Of a DNA stretch of 64,000 bases, positions 55,483 through 62,547 are shown piece by piece. Under the pieces are notes generated by a model. That model was not told the origin of the DNA. It made no database searches and was given only the letters and a program-made list of their open reading frames with translations. Within the stretch, counting starts at the first letter, position 1. Each line of letters opens with the position of its first letter. The stretch comes from Candidatus Zhuqueibacterota bacterium. Lineage in GTDB: Bacteria; Zhuqueibacterota; Zhuqueibacteria; Oceanimicrobiales; Oceanimicrobiaceae. The stretch covers positions 1-64,000 of the forward strand of contig JAJDAD010000062.1 in the NCBI GenBank assembly GCA_029262055.1, given 5' to 3'. The position numbers and the translations under genes were made by a program.

Positions 55483-55980
55483 ATGATGGATCTAGTAGCT
55501 GGAGGATTAATTGGTGCCGTTTTTAGCATCCTATTGACACTAGGATGGGCTTGGCTTGTTCAATTAAGAACTCCAGTTGAGTTGTATCGTACGTGGTATT
55601 CAACATGGCAACCCACATCGCTTAGGGACTGGAGTTGGGTTACTGAAAAAGTCACAATTAAAAAGGGCCTTATGGGTATTCGACTTTCTAGTTCGGAGAA
55701 TTCTGCCGGGCATCGGTGGCAGGGGCATGGAAAACTCGTTGGGAACACATATTTGATTGGCGAGTGGCGTTCTGTTCTTCCCGGGTCTAATGCGGAAGGA
55801 GTTTTCGCTCTCACAATGACAGTGGAGGGAAACGGAATGATTGGGTATTTTTTTACGCGCGATTTAGATCGGAAGAAGGTTGCAAGTGGATTCGTCCTTG
55901 GCAGGTCAGAAGGGGAAATGATCGAAGCCAAAAAGAAGTTGATCGCTTCGCGTGTAAGGTTTCCGAAAGATGTCGCCTAA
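55483..55980 (+). CDS. Membrane-anchored beta-domain protein, unknown
   Basis: A 165-residue protein with one N-terminal membrane helix (LVAGGLIGAVFSILLTLGWA) and about 130 residues of predicted beta structure, starting YRTWYSTWQPTSLRDWSWVT. The middle (WQGHGKLVGNTYLIGEWRSV, then GVFALTMTVEGNGMIGYFF) looks like a small beta barrel or sandwich as seen in ligand-binding domains. I do not recognise a catalytic motif. It is the first gene of the AT-rich operon, 13 bases ahead of the permease. It might sense a lipid or other ligand at the membrane; this is a guess. Confidence 0.7.
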   Translation: MMDLVAGGLIGAVFSILLTLGWAWLVQLRTPVELYRTWYSTWQPTSLRDWSWVTEKVTIKKGLMGIRLSSSENSAGHRWQGHGKLVGNTYLIGEWRSVLPGSNAEGVFALTMTVEGNGMIGYFFTRDLDRKKVASGFVLGRSEGEMIEAKKKLIASRVRFPKDVA

Positions 55981-55993
55981 CGAGGAAAGGCAA

Positions 55994-56836
55994 ATGAAAC
56001 TTCGTACATATATGTTCTTGATCGTTTTTACGACTGTCACGGTGTATCTACTAATCTATTGGCAAAAACGCCTTGAGATAAACGATACTCTTGTTGTTTA
56101 CTTTGGTCGCCCATCAGATATTTGGTCTTATGTTACGCAACATTGGTCACAAATTCTTGAAGGTTCCATACTTAGCACCGGGGTCGCCCTTGTATCTCTT
56201 CTTATTTCTGCAGGACTGGCAGTCATCTTTCTTGTGCTTGGTCTTTCCTCAGAAGGATGGCTTCGAAGTGTCGAGCGATTCGCAGCCATATCGCAGACCA
56301 TTCCTATACTGGTAATTGTAACAATCTCATTCATAGTGGAGAAAAGCTTGTTGAAGAAGTTTGGCTTGGACTTGGGACTTGCTTGGTATTGTTTCATACC
56401 TGTCAGCATTGCCCTCTTTTTCCCACCTCTAGTCTATGGAATCAAGGGCGTTCGAGATATTGATTCGAATATGAAAGCTCTGCTCAGAATCTGGGATGCA
56501 CCTCAATCCTGGCGTATTAAGAGAATCTACCTACCTCAAGTCCTACCTCATATTCTAACAGGTTTACGTGTTAGTTCCACTTGGGCAGTTGTTGCGACAT
56601 TAATAACCGAGGGCCTCATATACGGAGTCGGTGGTAATCAGTATTCGATTGGCAAAGGCTTGATGAGACCTTTCTCTGGATCGTTGGTTGCTGGACAAAC
56701 CCCAACATTAGTAGTTGTTGCAACGTTACTAGGCTTTTTAGTTTACTATATTGTTGGGGGTGTTCAGGTCTTAGTCCAAAAGAAGGTGTTTGGTTTAGCG
56801 GTTGAACAGGAAAAGAACTATCCAATCACAGGTTAA
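55994..56836 (+). CDS. ABC importer permease, SsuC/TauC type
   Basis: A 280-residue inner-membrane permease with six predicted helices. The EAA cytoplasmic loop, which contacts the ATPase, is recognisable as LLRIWDAPQSWRIKRIYLPQ followed by VLPHILTGLR. The type resembles permeases for nitrate, taurine or alkanesulfonates and thiamine precursors. The ATG at 55994 follows GAGGAAAGG by 4 bases; the ORF-track start at 55970 would overlap the previous gene. It lies between the beta-domain protein and the solute-binding protein. Confidence 0.86.
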   Translation: MKLRTYMFLIVFTTVTVYLLIYWQKRLEINDTLVVYFGRPSDIWSYVTQHWSQILEGSILSTGVALVSLLISAGLAVIFLVLGLSSEGWLRSVERFAAISQTIPILVIVTISFIVEKSLLKKFGLDLGLAWYCFIPVSIALFFPPLVYGIKGVRDIDSNMKALLRIWDAPQSWRIKRIYLPQVLPHILTGLRVSSTWAVVATLITEGLIYGVGGNQYSIGKGLMRPFSGSLVAGQTPTLVVVATLLGFLVYYIVGGVQVLVQKKVFGLAVEQEKNYPITG

Positions 56837-56886
56837 TTGGTGAATATTCGACGTAAAATAGGCCTGACAACTAAGGAGATCGTATC

Positions 56887-57885
56887 ATGAACGTACTTTC
56901 CGCTACCATGAAACTCGCGGTTTTTAGTTTCATGTTAAGCTCTTGGACTCTAAACTGTTCTGACTCAGTTGAGACCCTTGTTCTGCAAAGAGAATGGACA
57001 GCCAATGCTGAATATGCTGGAGATATTTGGGCCTCTAAACTTGCGAGAGAAAAGGGATTCCATCTTGTAGTCCATGAAGGCTCAGAATTGCTTGATCCCG
57101 TCCGCTTGGTCAGATCTGGTGATGTACAGTTCGGGGTTGCTAGCGCAGACAGGATCCTTCAAGAAAATGAGGGAGGTGCCCGACTAGTCATAATAGCATC
57201 CGCAACCTTCAAAACACCCGTAGTATTCCTATCAAAGAAAGGATCGGGTATCAAAACTCCTCAAGACTTCATCAATAAGATAGTTGGAATTCAGGCTGGC
57301 ACCAATACAGAACTCGTGTTCAAGGCACTTGTTAGTGCAACCAATATTATTGAAGAAGAAAGAATTAGGGTTGTTGAATCAGGATGGGGTATTCAAACAT
57401 TTGTAAATGGTGATATTGATGTACTTGGAGCATTTGACTACGATGAACCCGTACAACTAGAGTTCCGAGGCATAGAATACAATGTTATTTCTCCTGAAGA
57501 CTATGGTGTGGATTATGTAGGTACAGTTTATTTCACTCGGGAAGATTTCATTGATAACAACCCTCGAGTTGTCCAAGATGTTTTGAACTGTCTTGTCCTA
57601 GGATGGCATCGGGCCTTACAAAACCCTGAAAAAGCTCTAAATCTGCTCGTCGAATACAGCTCCGAGATTAATGCGGATAAGGAAAAGCGATCACTTATGC
57701 GAGGTAAGGAATACTTTCAAGGTGAAAATCAATGGCCCCTATATTCTTCAGATGATAGGTGGGAATCTATGTCCAGAAGTCTTATGAGCTTGGGTCGCTT
57801 AAGAACGTTTGACTACAGAAACAACATAGATTACAGCTATTTACAAATAGCTCTTGCCGAATTAAAGAAAAATTATGATGATTAG
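56887..57885 (+). CDS. ABC solute-binding protein, NMT1/THI5-like
   Basis: A periplasmic substrate-binding protein of 332 residues with a signal peptide (about 9-24) and a possible lipobox LNCS at 23-26, although Asn before Cys is unusual. The body is of the NMT1/SsuA type: TANAEYAGDIWASKLAREKG, VRSGDVQFGVASADRIL, TPQDFINKIVGIQAGTNTEL, and the hinge region in VESGWGIQTFVNGDIDVLGA. These proteins bind sulfonates, nitrate or pyrimidines; the ligand is unknown here. It follows the permease after 50 bases. Confidence 0.87.
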   Translation: MNVLSATMKLAVFSFMLSSWTLNCSDSVETLVLQREWTANAEYAGDIWASKLAREKGFHLVVHEGSELLDPVRLVRSGDVQFGVASADRILQENEGGARLVIIASATFKTPVVFLSKKGSGIKTPQDFINKIVGIQAGTNTELVFKALVSATNIIEEERIRVVESGWGIQTFVNGDIDVLGAFDYDEPVQLEFRGIEYNVISPEDYGVDYVGTVYFTREDFIDNNPRVVQDVLNCLVLGWHRALQNPEKALNLLVEYSSEINADKEKRSLMRGKEYFQGENQWPLYSSDDRWESMSRSLMSLGRLRTFDYRNNIDYSYLQIALAELKKNYDD

Positions 57886-58660
57886 ATCATTGAAAAACCG
57901 AAATGCCTACCGAAAGAGGTCTCGACTCTGCTGGAGCAAAAACTCGACCTATTGGCTTTCCAATCCTCTTCGTCATGTAGTCGACGTTGGTGATTATATT
58001 GCTGACACGGTGATTAGGATTTGCTCTCGGTCCCGTAGCTCAAAGCCAACAATTGTGGATATGGGATTTGGCAGTGCGTGGCTATACCAAGCTCTCAGCC
58101 GAAAAGGATTCTCATGCTACTATATTGGCTTTGACTCAAACGAAGATTTCATTAATTATTCTCTACAGCAATTCGCCACTGATAAGTCATGCAGATTTGA
58201 TTTGGTCGACTTGGAAGAACCCATCGATGTTAACATTCGAGCTGATTTGGTGGTTAGTGCGTTTTCACTTTTCGAACTTTCGGATCTTCGACAGCCAATG
58301 ACCAACGCATTTAATCTTTTGTTGCCCAATGGTCATTTCCTAATTTCAACCATCGACCCTACCTATCTTATTCTTGCTGTCAGTGATTCATGGCCAGAAT
58401 TCCTTGAGAATCTGGCCAGATATGAGACACTCCCAGGAACCAAATACGCGTTCCAGCCAATTGACCTTGGCGACAAGGCTTCAAATACATTGGAATATCC
58501 CAGTGTTCTTTATTCTCGATATGATTATCTTTCCATCTCAAGAAATGTTGGATTCCACTTTGGTTCTTATAAAGAACATATTCTCACTGCCAAACCAATA
58601 CCTAAAATCTATTTTCATCTAGAGTTGGTCAAAGGAGCCAACCATGCTTCTTCGACCTAG
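57875..58660 (+). CDS. SAM-dependent methyltransferase, class I
   Basis: A 261-residue Rossmann-fold methyltransferase. Motif I is VDMGFGSAWLYQAL (about 61-74), the acid at the end of strand 2 is D87 in YIGFDSNEDF, VDLEEP follows, and ADLVVSAFSLFELSDLRQPM is motif IV and the next helix. The N-terminal ~55 residues (RNAYRKRSRLCWSKNSTYWL) are basic. I see no hallmark of a target class such as PCQ or NPPY. It overlaps the solute-binding gene by 11 bases and the pentapeptide gene by 17. Confidence 0.82.
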   Translation: MMIRSLKNRNAYRKRSRLCWSKNSTYWLSNPLRHVVDVGDYIADTVIRICSRSRSSKPTIVDMGFGSAWLYQALSRKGFSCYYIGFDSNEDFINYSLQQFATDKSCRFDLVDLEEPIDVNIRADLVVSAFSLFELSDLRQPMTNAFNLLLPNGHFLISTIDPTYLILAVSDSWPEFLENLARYETLPGTKYAFQPIDLGDKASNTLEYPSVLYSRYDYLSISRNVGFHFGSYKEHILTAKPIPKIYFHLELVKGANHASST

Positions 58661-59666
58661 AGATATAGAACATTCATCTTTTTCCCAAATAGTATCTTTT
58701 ATCGCCTCACTGGTCACTGTTGTGAGCATTGCAGTTTCTGCTTTCTTCTACCTTAAAGACAGGCCAGCCAGAGCAAGGGATACTGTGTATGCGGCATGGC
58801 AAATCGTAGCTAACATGGAAGGGAAGAAGGGAAGCGGAGGAAGGGAAGCAGCGATTGCTCAATTGCGTGATCATGACGAAGATCTCACAGGCATTGCTTT
58901 AGATTCAGGCTTCCTAAATGGTGTAGATTTGTCTCACGCCGATTTGTTGAAGTCTTCTTTCATTTATTCGAGCCTTTCGAACAGCACGTTTAATCATTCT
59001 CGCCTTTCGTTCGCCAGTTTCCGTGGCGCTAGGCTGCACAAGGCTCAGTTCATAAATACATCGTTGGATTCTGTCGATTTTTATGCTGCCACGATTACAG
59101 ATGCCAATTTCAACCAAGGGGAAATGGTTCGATGTGTTGGAGACTCAATCACAACTTTCAATGGCTCGACATTTAATAAGGTGAAGATAACCTACTCTGA
59201 ATTCCAAAATGCTAATTTTGATAATACACTTTTTGAGAACAGTCATTTTGTTGAGGTTGTCTTAACTGGTTCACGAATGCGTCGCAGTAGGCTGAATGAT
59301 TCGGTTTGGAGACATGTTGAGGCGCCTTCTGTCGACCTGCTACTTTCTGAGGCAACTAATATCTACATAGGTGCATGGAGTAACCTGAGAGGTTCACGTT
59401 TCGACCGCGCGATTTTGCACTCCGCTAAATTTGAACAAGCAATCTTATCCAAAGCAAGCTTTTTCAATTCAGACCTCTCTAAGGCTGAATTTGTTGATTC
59501 AGATCTAAGTTTTGCTGATTTTTCATCTTCTATTCTAAAAAATGTTGAAATCACCAGGTGCAACATTGAGAGTACGCTCTTTTCTGGTGCTGACCAAACG
59601 GGTCTCACTGTAATGGGTTGCTATGGTAAACCAATAGACCTACGTGTTGGCTACGAGCTGAAATGA
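58644..59666 (+). CDS. Membrane-anchored pentapeptide-repeat protein
   Basis: A 340-residue protein with one N-terminal helix (ASLVTVVSIAVSAFFYL), a segment DTVYAAWQIVANMEGKKGSG and then about 220 residues of pentapeptide repeats on the theme A(D/N)LxxSxF, e.g. FLNGVDLSHADLLKSSFIY. Such repeats form a right-handed quadrilateral beta-helix that often mimics DNA or mediates protein contacts. Here the anchoring places it next to the membrane, and no toxin or DNA-gyrase link is visible. AAGGAG lies 7 bases before the ATG. It overlaps the methyltransferase by 17 bases and precedes the ATPase by about 70 bases. Confidence 0.83.
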   Translation: MLLRPRDIEHSSFSQIVSFIASLVTVVSIAVSAFFYLKDRPARARDTVYAAWQIVANMEGKKGSGGREAAIAQLRDHDEDLTGIALDSGFLNGVDLSHADLLKSSFIYSSLSNSTFNHSRLSFASFRGARLHKAQFINTSLDSVDFYAATITDANFNQGEMVRCVGDSITTFNGSTFNKVKITYSEFQNANFDNTLFENSHFVEVVLTGSRMRRSRLNDSVWRHVEAPSVDLLLSEATNIYIGAWSNLRGSRFDRAILHSAKFEQAILSKASFFNSDLSKAEFVDSDLSFADFSSSILKNVEITRCNIESTLFSGADQTGLTVMGCYGKPIDLRVGYELK

Positions 59667-59735
59667 GTATTTATTTGGAGTAGCAAGTTGGCAGATCGTT
59701 GAATCGTTTTAGGAGTTGGATCATCAAATTTGGAT

Positions 59736-60533
59736 ATGTCTATGACTAATATGATTGAAATACGCAACGTTACTTTCCGCTATCGGCGGGAAATAGAGCC
59801 GTCCCTTTGCAGCTTAAGTTGTGACATACAATGCGGTCAGATTGTAGCGATAATCGGGAAATCCGGTATAGGAAAGTCAACGCTCTTACGTCTTATTTCG
59901 GGTGTTTATAGAAAATTTGACAGCTGGAATGGTGAATACGAGGGCGAGATACGCATATTGGGGAGACAGCCTCAGGAACTTAAGGGACCTGAGCAAGTTT
60001 CTTTGATGACTCAAGACCCGTTTCTCCTTACTCACCTCTCTGTTAAGCAAAACATTCTTCTCCCTTGCCACCTCCTCTCTGAGGAGGCAACAAAAGAGGC
60101 GGACACCTACTACGGTGATCTTATTAATTGTCTTGGGCTTTCCGGTCAAGAAGATAAGAAGCCTATGGACCTCAGCGGCGGGATGAAAACTCGGGTAGCC
60201 TTCGCTAGAGCAATGATAAGCTGTCCCGCCTACCTATTTCTCGATGAACCATTTACGAGTCTTGACATAGTAAGACGTTGGGGTATGTACAAAGCCATTC
60301 GTAGGGCAAGATCATACGACAGATTTACCACTGTCCTGACAACGCATGATCTTTGGGAGGCCCTTGTCCTTGCAAATTGGATTCTTGTTTTGGATAAGAA
60401 AGATGGTATTAGTGATGTAGCTTATTATGAAAATCCACTACCAGAAATTGATGATTGCTCAATAACAGAATGTTTGCGGATTATCCAACCAAATATGGAA
60501 CATGTTTCTCAACTACTAGAAATGCGTGCATAG
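59736..60533 (+). CDS. ABC importer ATPase, SsuB/TauB type
   Basis: The 265-residue ATP-binding subunit. Walker A is GKSGIGKST (41-49), Q-loop MTQDPFLLTHLS (Q93), signature LSGGMKTRVAFARAM (146-160), Walker B AYLFLDEPFTSLD (165-177) and the switch His is in TTHDLWEAL (H204). AGGAG at 59711 is far from ATG 59736 but well placed for the TTG at 59730 used by the ORF track; ATG 59751 (MIEIRNVTFRY) is a further option. It should power the permease encoded at 55994; its being separated from it by three other genes is unusual. Confidence 0.88.
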   Translation: MSMTNMIEIRNVTFRYRREIEPSLCSLSCDIQCGQIVAIIGKSGIGKSTLLRLISGVYRKFDSWNGEYEGEIRILGRQPQELKGPEQVSLMTQDPFLLTHLSVKQNILLPCHLLSEEATKEADTYYGDLINCLGLSGQEDKKPMDLSGGMKTRVAFARAMISCPAYLFLDEPFTSLDIVRRWGMYKAIRRARSYDRFTTVLTTHDLWEALVLANWILVLDKKDGISDVAYYENPLPEIDDCSITECLRIIQPNMEHVSQLLEMRA

Positions 60534-60574
60534 CACATGCACCTAATCGGGTAAGCGGAGGGTTTCTCCATGCT

Positions 60575-60647
60575 CGGGAGGTGTGACAGCTCACCGTCAC
60601 ACCTTTGAGTAATCCCCCGCGGAACGATAGATAGGGATTGTATTCCC
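60575..60647 (+). repeat. Direct repeat copy 1, hairpin element
   Basis: CAGCTCACCGTCAC and AATCCCCCGCGGAAC are shared exactly with copy 2. In this copy GGTGTGAC pairs with GTCACACC around an 8-base loop, and GGGATTGTATTCCC at the end forms a short hairpin. Confidence 0.7.
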
Positions 60648-60734
60648 AAACGGTTCGGAGTTGTTTAGAAATGCTTAGTTTGAGGGGGAATAAAATTCCC
60701 GGTTCATTGGCTCCGCAGGAGATATGATGCGCTC

Positions 60735-60810
60735 GCGGGGGATTTAACAGCTCACCGTCACGCCTTCTGATTAATCCCCCGCGGAACAAATGGATGGGGA
60801 TTGCATCCCC
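60735..60810 (+). repeat. Direct repeat copy 2, hairpin element
   Basis: Similar to copy 1 about 160 bases upstream. Here the outer arms GCGGGGGATT and AATCCCCCGC pair perfectly (10 bp) around the shared centre, and GGGGATTGCATCCCC forms a terminal hairpin. Confidence 0.7.
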
Positions 60811-60954
60811 CTAAGAAGGTTCCAAATTTGGGTGGCACACGATAGCTTGGCACGGCACCCCTCGTTAGCTATACCCCACTATTGTAAGATTCCTTATAAG
60901 GACATCATTGATTTACAGTCATGATATTCGTAAATTAGTCCTTGAAAGTTATAT

Positions 60955-61266
60955 ATGAAAATACAGAGGCAATATGATATGCTTGTAAAGCCTATAGAAG
61001 TCAAAGCACTTGATGACTACAGAATCTGGCTAAAATATGCCGACGGTGTCGATGGAGAAGTAGATTTATCGAATTTAGCTGGCAAAGGCGTCTTTTCGAA
61101 ATGGAATAATTACTCAGAATTTCAGAAAGTCCACGTAGGCAGCCATGGAGCGATTACTTGGTGCGACGAAATCGACTTATGCCCCGACTCGATATATTTA
61201 AAACTAACTGGAAAAGCGCCACAAGATCTATTTCCCGCTCTACATCCAAAACCAATCGATGCCTGA
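60955..61266 (+). CDS. DUF2442 domain protein
   Basis: A 103-residue protein matching DUF2442: KPIEVKALDDYRIWLKYADG followed by EVDLSNLAGKGVFSKW and ITWCDEIDLCPDSIYLKLTG. Members are usually paired with DUF4160 proteins and are suspected toxin-antitoxin or regulatory modules, often on mobile cassettes. An internal ATG at 60979 (MLVKPIEVKALDD) is a possible start. It overlaps the DUF4160 gene by 8 bases. Confidence 0.85.
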   Translation: MKIQRQYDMLVKPIEVKALDDYRIWLKYADGVDGEVDLSNLAGKGVFSKWNNYSEFQKVHVGSHGAITWCDEIDLCPDSIYLKLTGKAPQDLFPALHPKPIDA

Positions 61267-61520
61267 GATAAGCCGATTCTATGGTATAGTCATCAAAATG
61301 TACTTTGGTGACCATGTCCCGCCTCATTTCCATGCGGGAATATGGAGAGCACGAAGCTTTGATAGATATAGACCTGCTTGCTGTATTTGCGGGGAAACTA
61401 CCACCCAGAGCCCTGGGTCTCGTGATGGAGTGGGTATCACTCCACCAGAGTGAGTTGCAGAAACTCTGGCATAAGGCGGCAAATCTGGAGCCGCTCGGCC
61501 ATGTTGCTCCATTGGAATAA
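61259..61520 (+). pseudogene. Frameshifted DUF4160 gene
   Basis: The first frame reads MPEISRFYGIVIKMYFGDHV and PPHFHA, the DUF4160 N-terminus. After GCG at about 61336 the family continues only in another frame: EYGEHEALIDIDLLAVFAGK, PPRALGLVMEWVSLHQSELQ, ending near 61520. One extra G in the run GGG at 61336-61338 explains it. It is either a recent mutation that inactivates the gene or a sequencing error. It forms a pair with the DUF2442 gene. Confidence 0.75.
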
Positions 61521-61600
61521 GCTCGTTGTTGGCAGGTCGGGATGGCTTTTCAGAGTTATTCAGACGGAGCTACAATATTTCAACGTAGATAATTTAATTT

Positions 61601-61700
61601 GCCATAACCTGCGTTTGCAGCGGATGCTCCGCACATCCGCTGGTACGACTTACGAACAAGAAACGTTCGCGCCGCGGCGCTGAAACTGAGCGTTATTGTA
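61601..61700 (+). other. attC-like integron recombination site
   Basis: Arms CCATAAC (61602-61608) and GTTATTG (61692-61698) pair as R-boxes (6 of 7). Inside, GTTTGCAGCG (61613-61622) pairs with CGCTGAAAC (61678-61686) as L-boxes, with a single extra G unpaired in the left box, which is the hallmark of attC. The spacers are 4 and 5 bases, and the middle has the palindrome GCGGATG-CATCCGC. It lies directly behind the DUF2442/DUF4160 pair in cassette orientation. R-boxes fit the GTTRRRY consensus only partly and no integrase is in the window. Confidence 0.4.
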
Positions 61701-61791
61701 CCCAAGCATGATGTTGGAGATACTTTAAGAAAGAATTGTGTTGTGCCTCTGGAGACAGAAAGTAGAACCGCCTACTTAAGCTGAACGCTGA

Positions 61792-62547
61792 TCAATTCTC
61801 AGCCTTGACCTTCTCGTCACCAGGCACCCCAAACCCAAACCTGGCCTCTTCCGGCTCACCCACGCGAATCCCATCTCCCAGAATCAACGTATCGCTCACC
61901 GTTTTGTAAATGTAGATGAGGTCGTACATGGTGGTGTCTGCCCGGATGAGGGTGTCTGATTTGATGACGTGCACCAGATCGTAGGTGGTGATCGAGTCCG
62001 GCACCGGCGGTGGTGGTGGCGTGTAGCTCAGGGAGTTCTGATCGAAGCCCCACATTTCAAAGGTCACTCCGCCGGCGTCGCGTTCAAACCAGATACTCAC
62101 CGGTTCGTCGCCATAGTTGCGGTTCAGGCCGCGCAGGATGGAGGCAAAGATGCCGTTCTCCGCACGCTGCTTCGTAACCTTTTCAAAGGCTTCGGGCGGG
62201 CGACTCTCCGTGACAATCTGGAAGTTTGCGGTAAACTTCCAACTGTTCATAATCTTCTGTGCGGAATCTGACGGCACCGGAAAATAGATGGCCTCGGACG
62301 GATAGGTTTTCACCAGATCGTCTTCACCGAAGCCATTGCCGGTGGCGTCGATAATGTCCATTTTGGTCACCAGGGTTTCCGGGATAAAAAACTCGAACGT
62401 GAAGAAGTTGATCAGCTCCCGGTCGGCGACCGAAACCACCGGTACACTGATTTTGTCCACGGAGATGTCGCCGCTGCTCTGTCCGTGCGCGGCGGCACTC
62501 AACATTCCCAACAGGACGATAGATGGGATTTGCATGATTCGTTTCAT
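61792..62547 (-). CDS. Secreted protein of unknown function
   Basis: A 251-residue secreted protein with a signal peptide ending AAAHGQS. The body is largely beta, with an internal linker of five prolines (PPPPPVPDS) at about 175-182 before a C-terminal ~65 residues beginning TTYDLVHVIKSDTLIRADTT. I do not recognise it. Its start codon overlaps the stop of the TPR lipoprotein gene (ATGA), so the two are coupled and probably act together in the envelope. Confidence 0.68.
   Translation of the reverse strand: MKRIMQIPSIVLLGMLSAAAHGQSSGDISVDKISVPVVSVADRELINFFTFEFFIPETLVTKMDIIDATGNGFGEDDLVKTYPSEAIYFPVPSDSAQKIMNSWKFTANFQIVTESRPPEAFEKVTKQRAENGIFASILRGLNRNYGDEPVSIWFERDAGGVTFEMWGFDQNSLSYTPPPPPVPDSITTYDLVHVIKSDTLIRADTTMYDLIYIYKTVSDTLILGDGIRVGEPEEARFGFGVPGDEKVKAEN

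Larger units (their letters stand above)
60534..60954. other. 421-bp repeat-rich intergenic region
   Basis: No gene is seen. The region contains two direct copies of a ~75-bp hairpin element (listed separately) and, between them, GGGAAT-AAA-ATTCCC at 60686-60700, another hairpin. It probably acts as the end of the ABC-type operon and the beginning of the DUF2442 unit. Confidence 0.5.

Noticed and set aside
60864-60870. GTTAGCT as the right end of another attC before the DUF2442 gene
   Set aside because: I could not find the complementary L-box upstream; the repeats there do not fit an attC layout.
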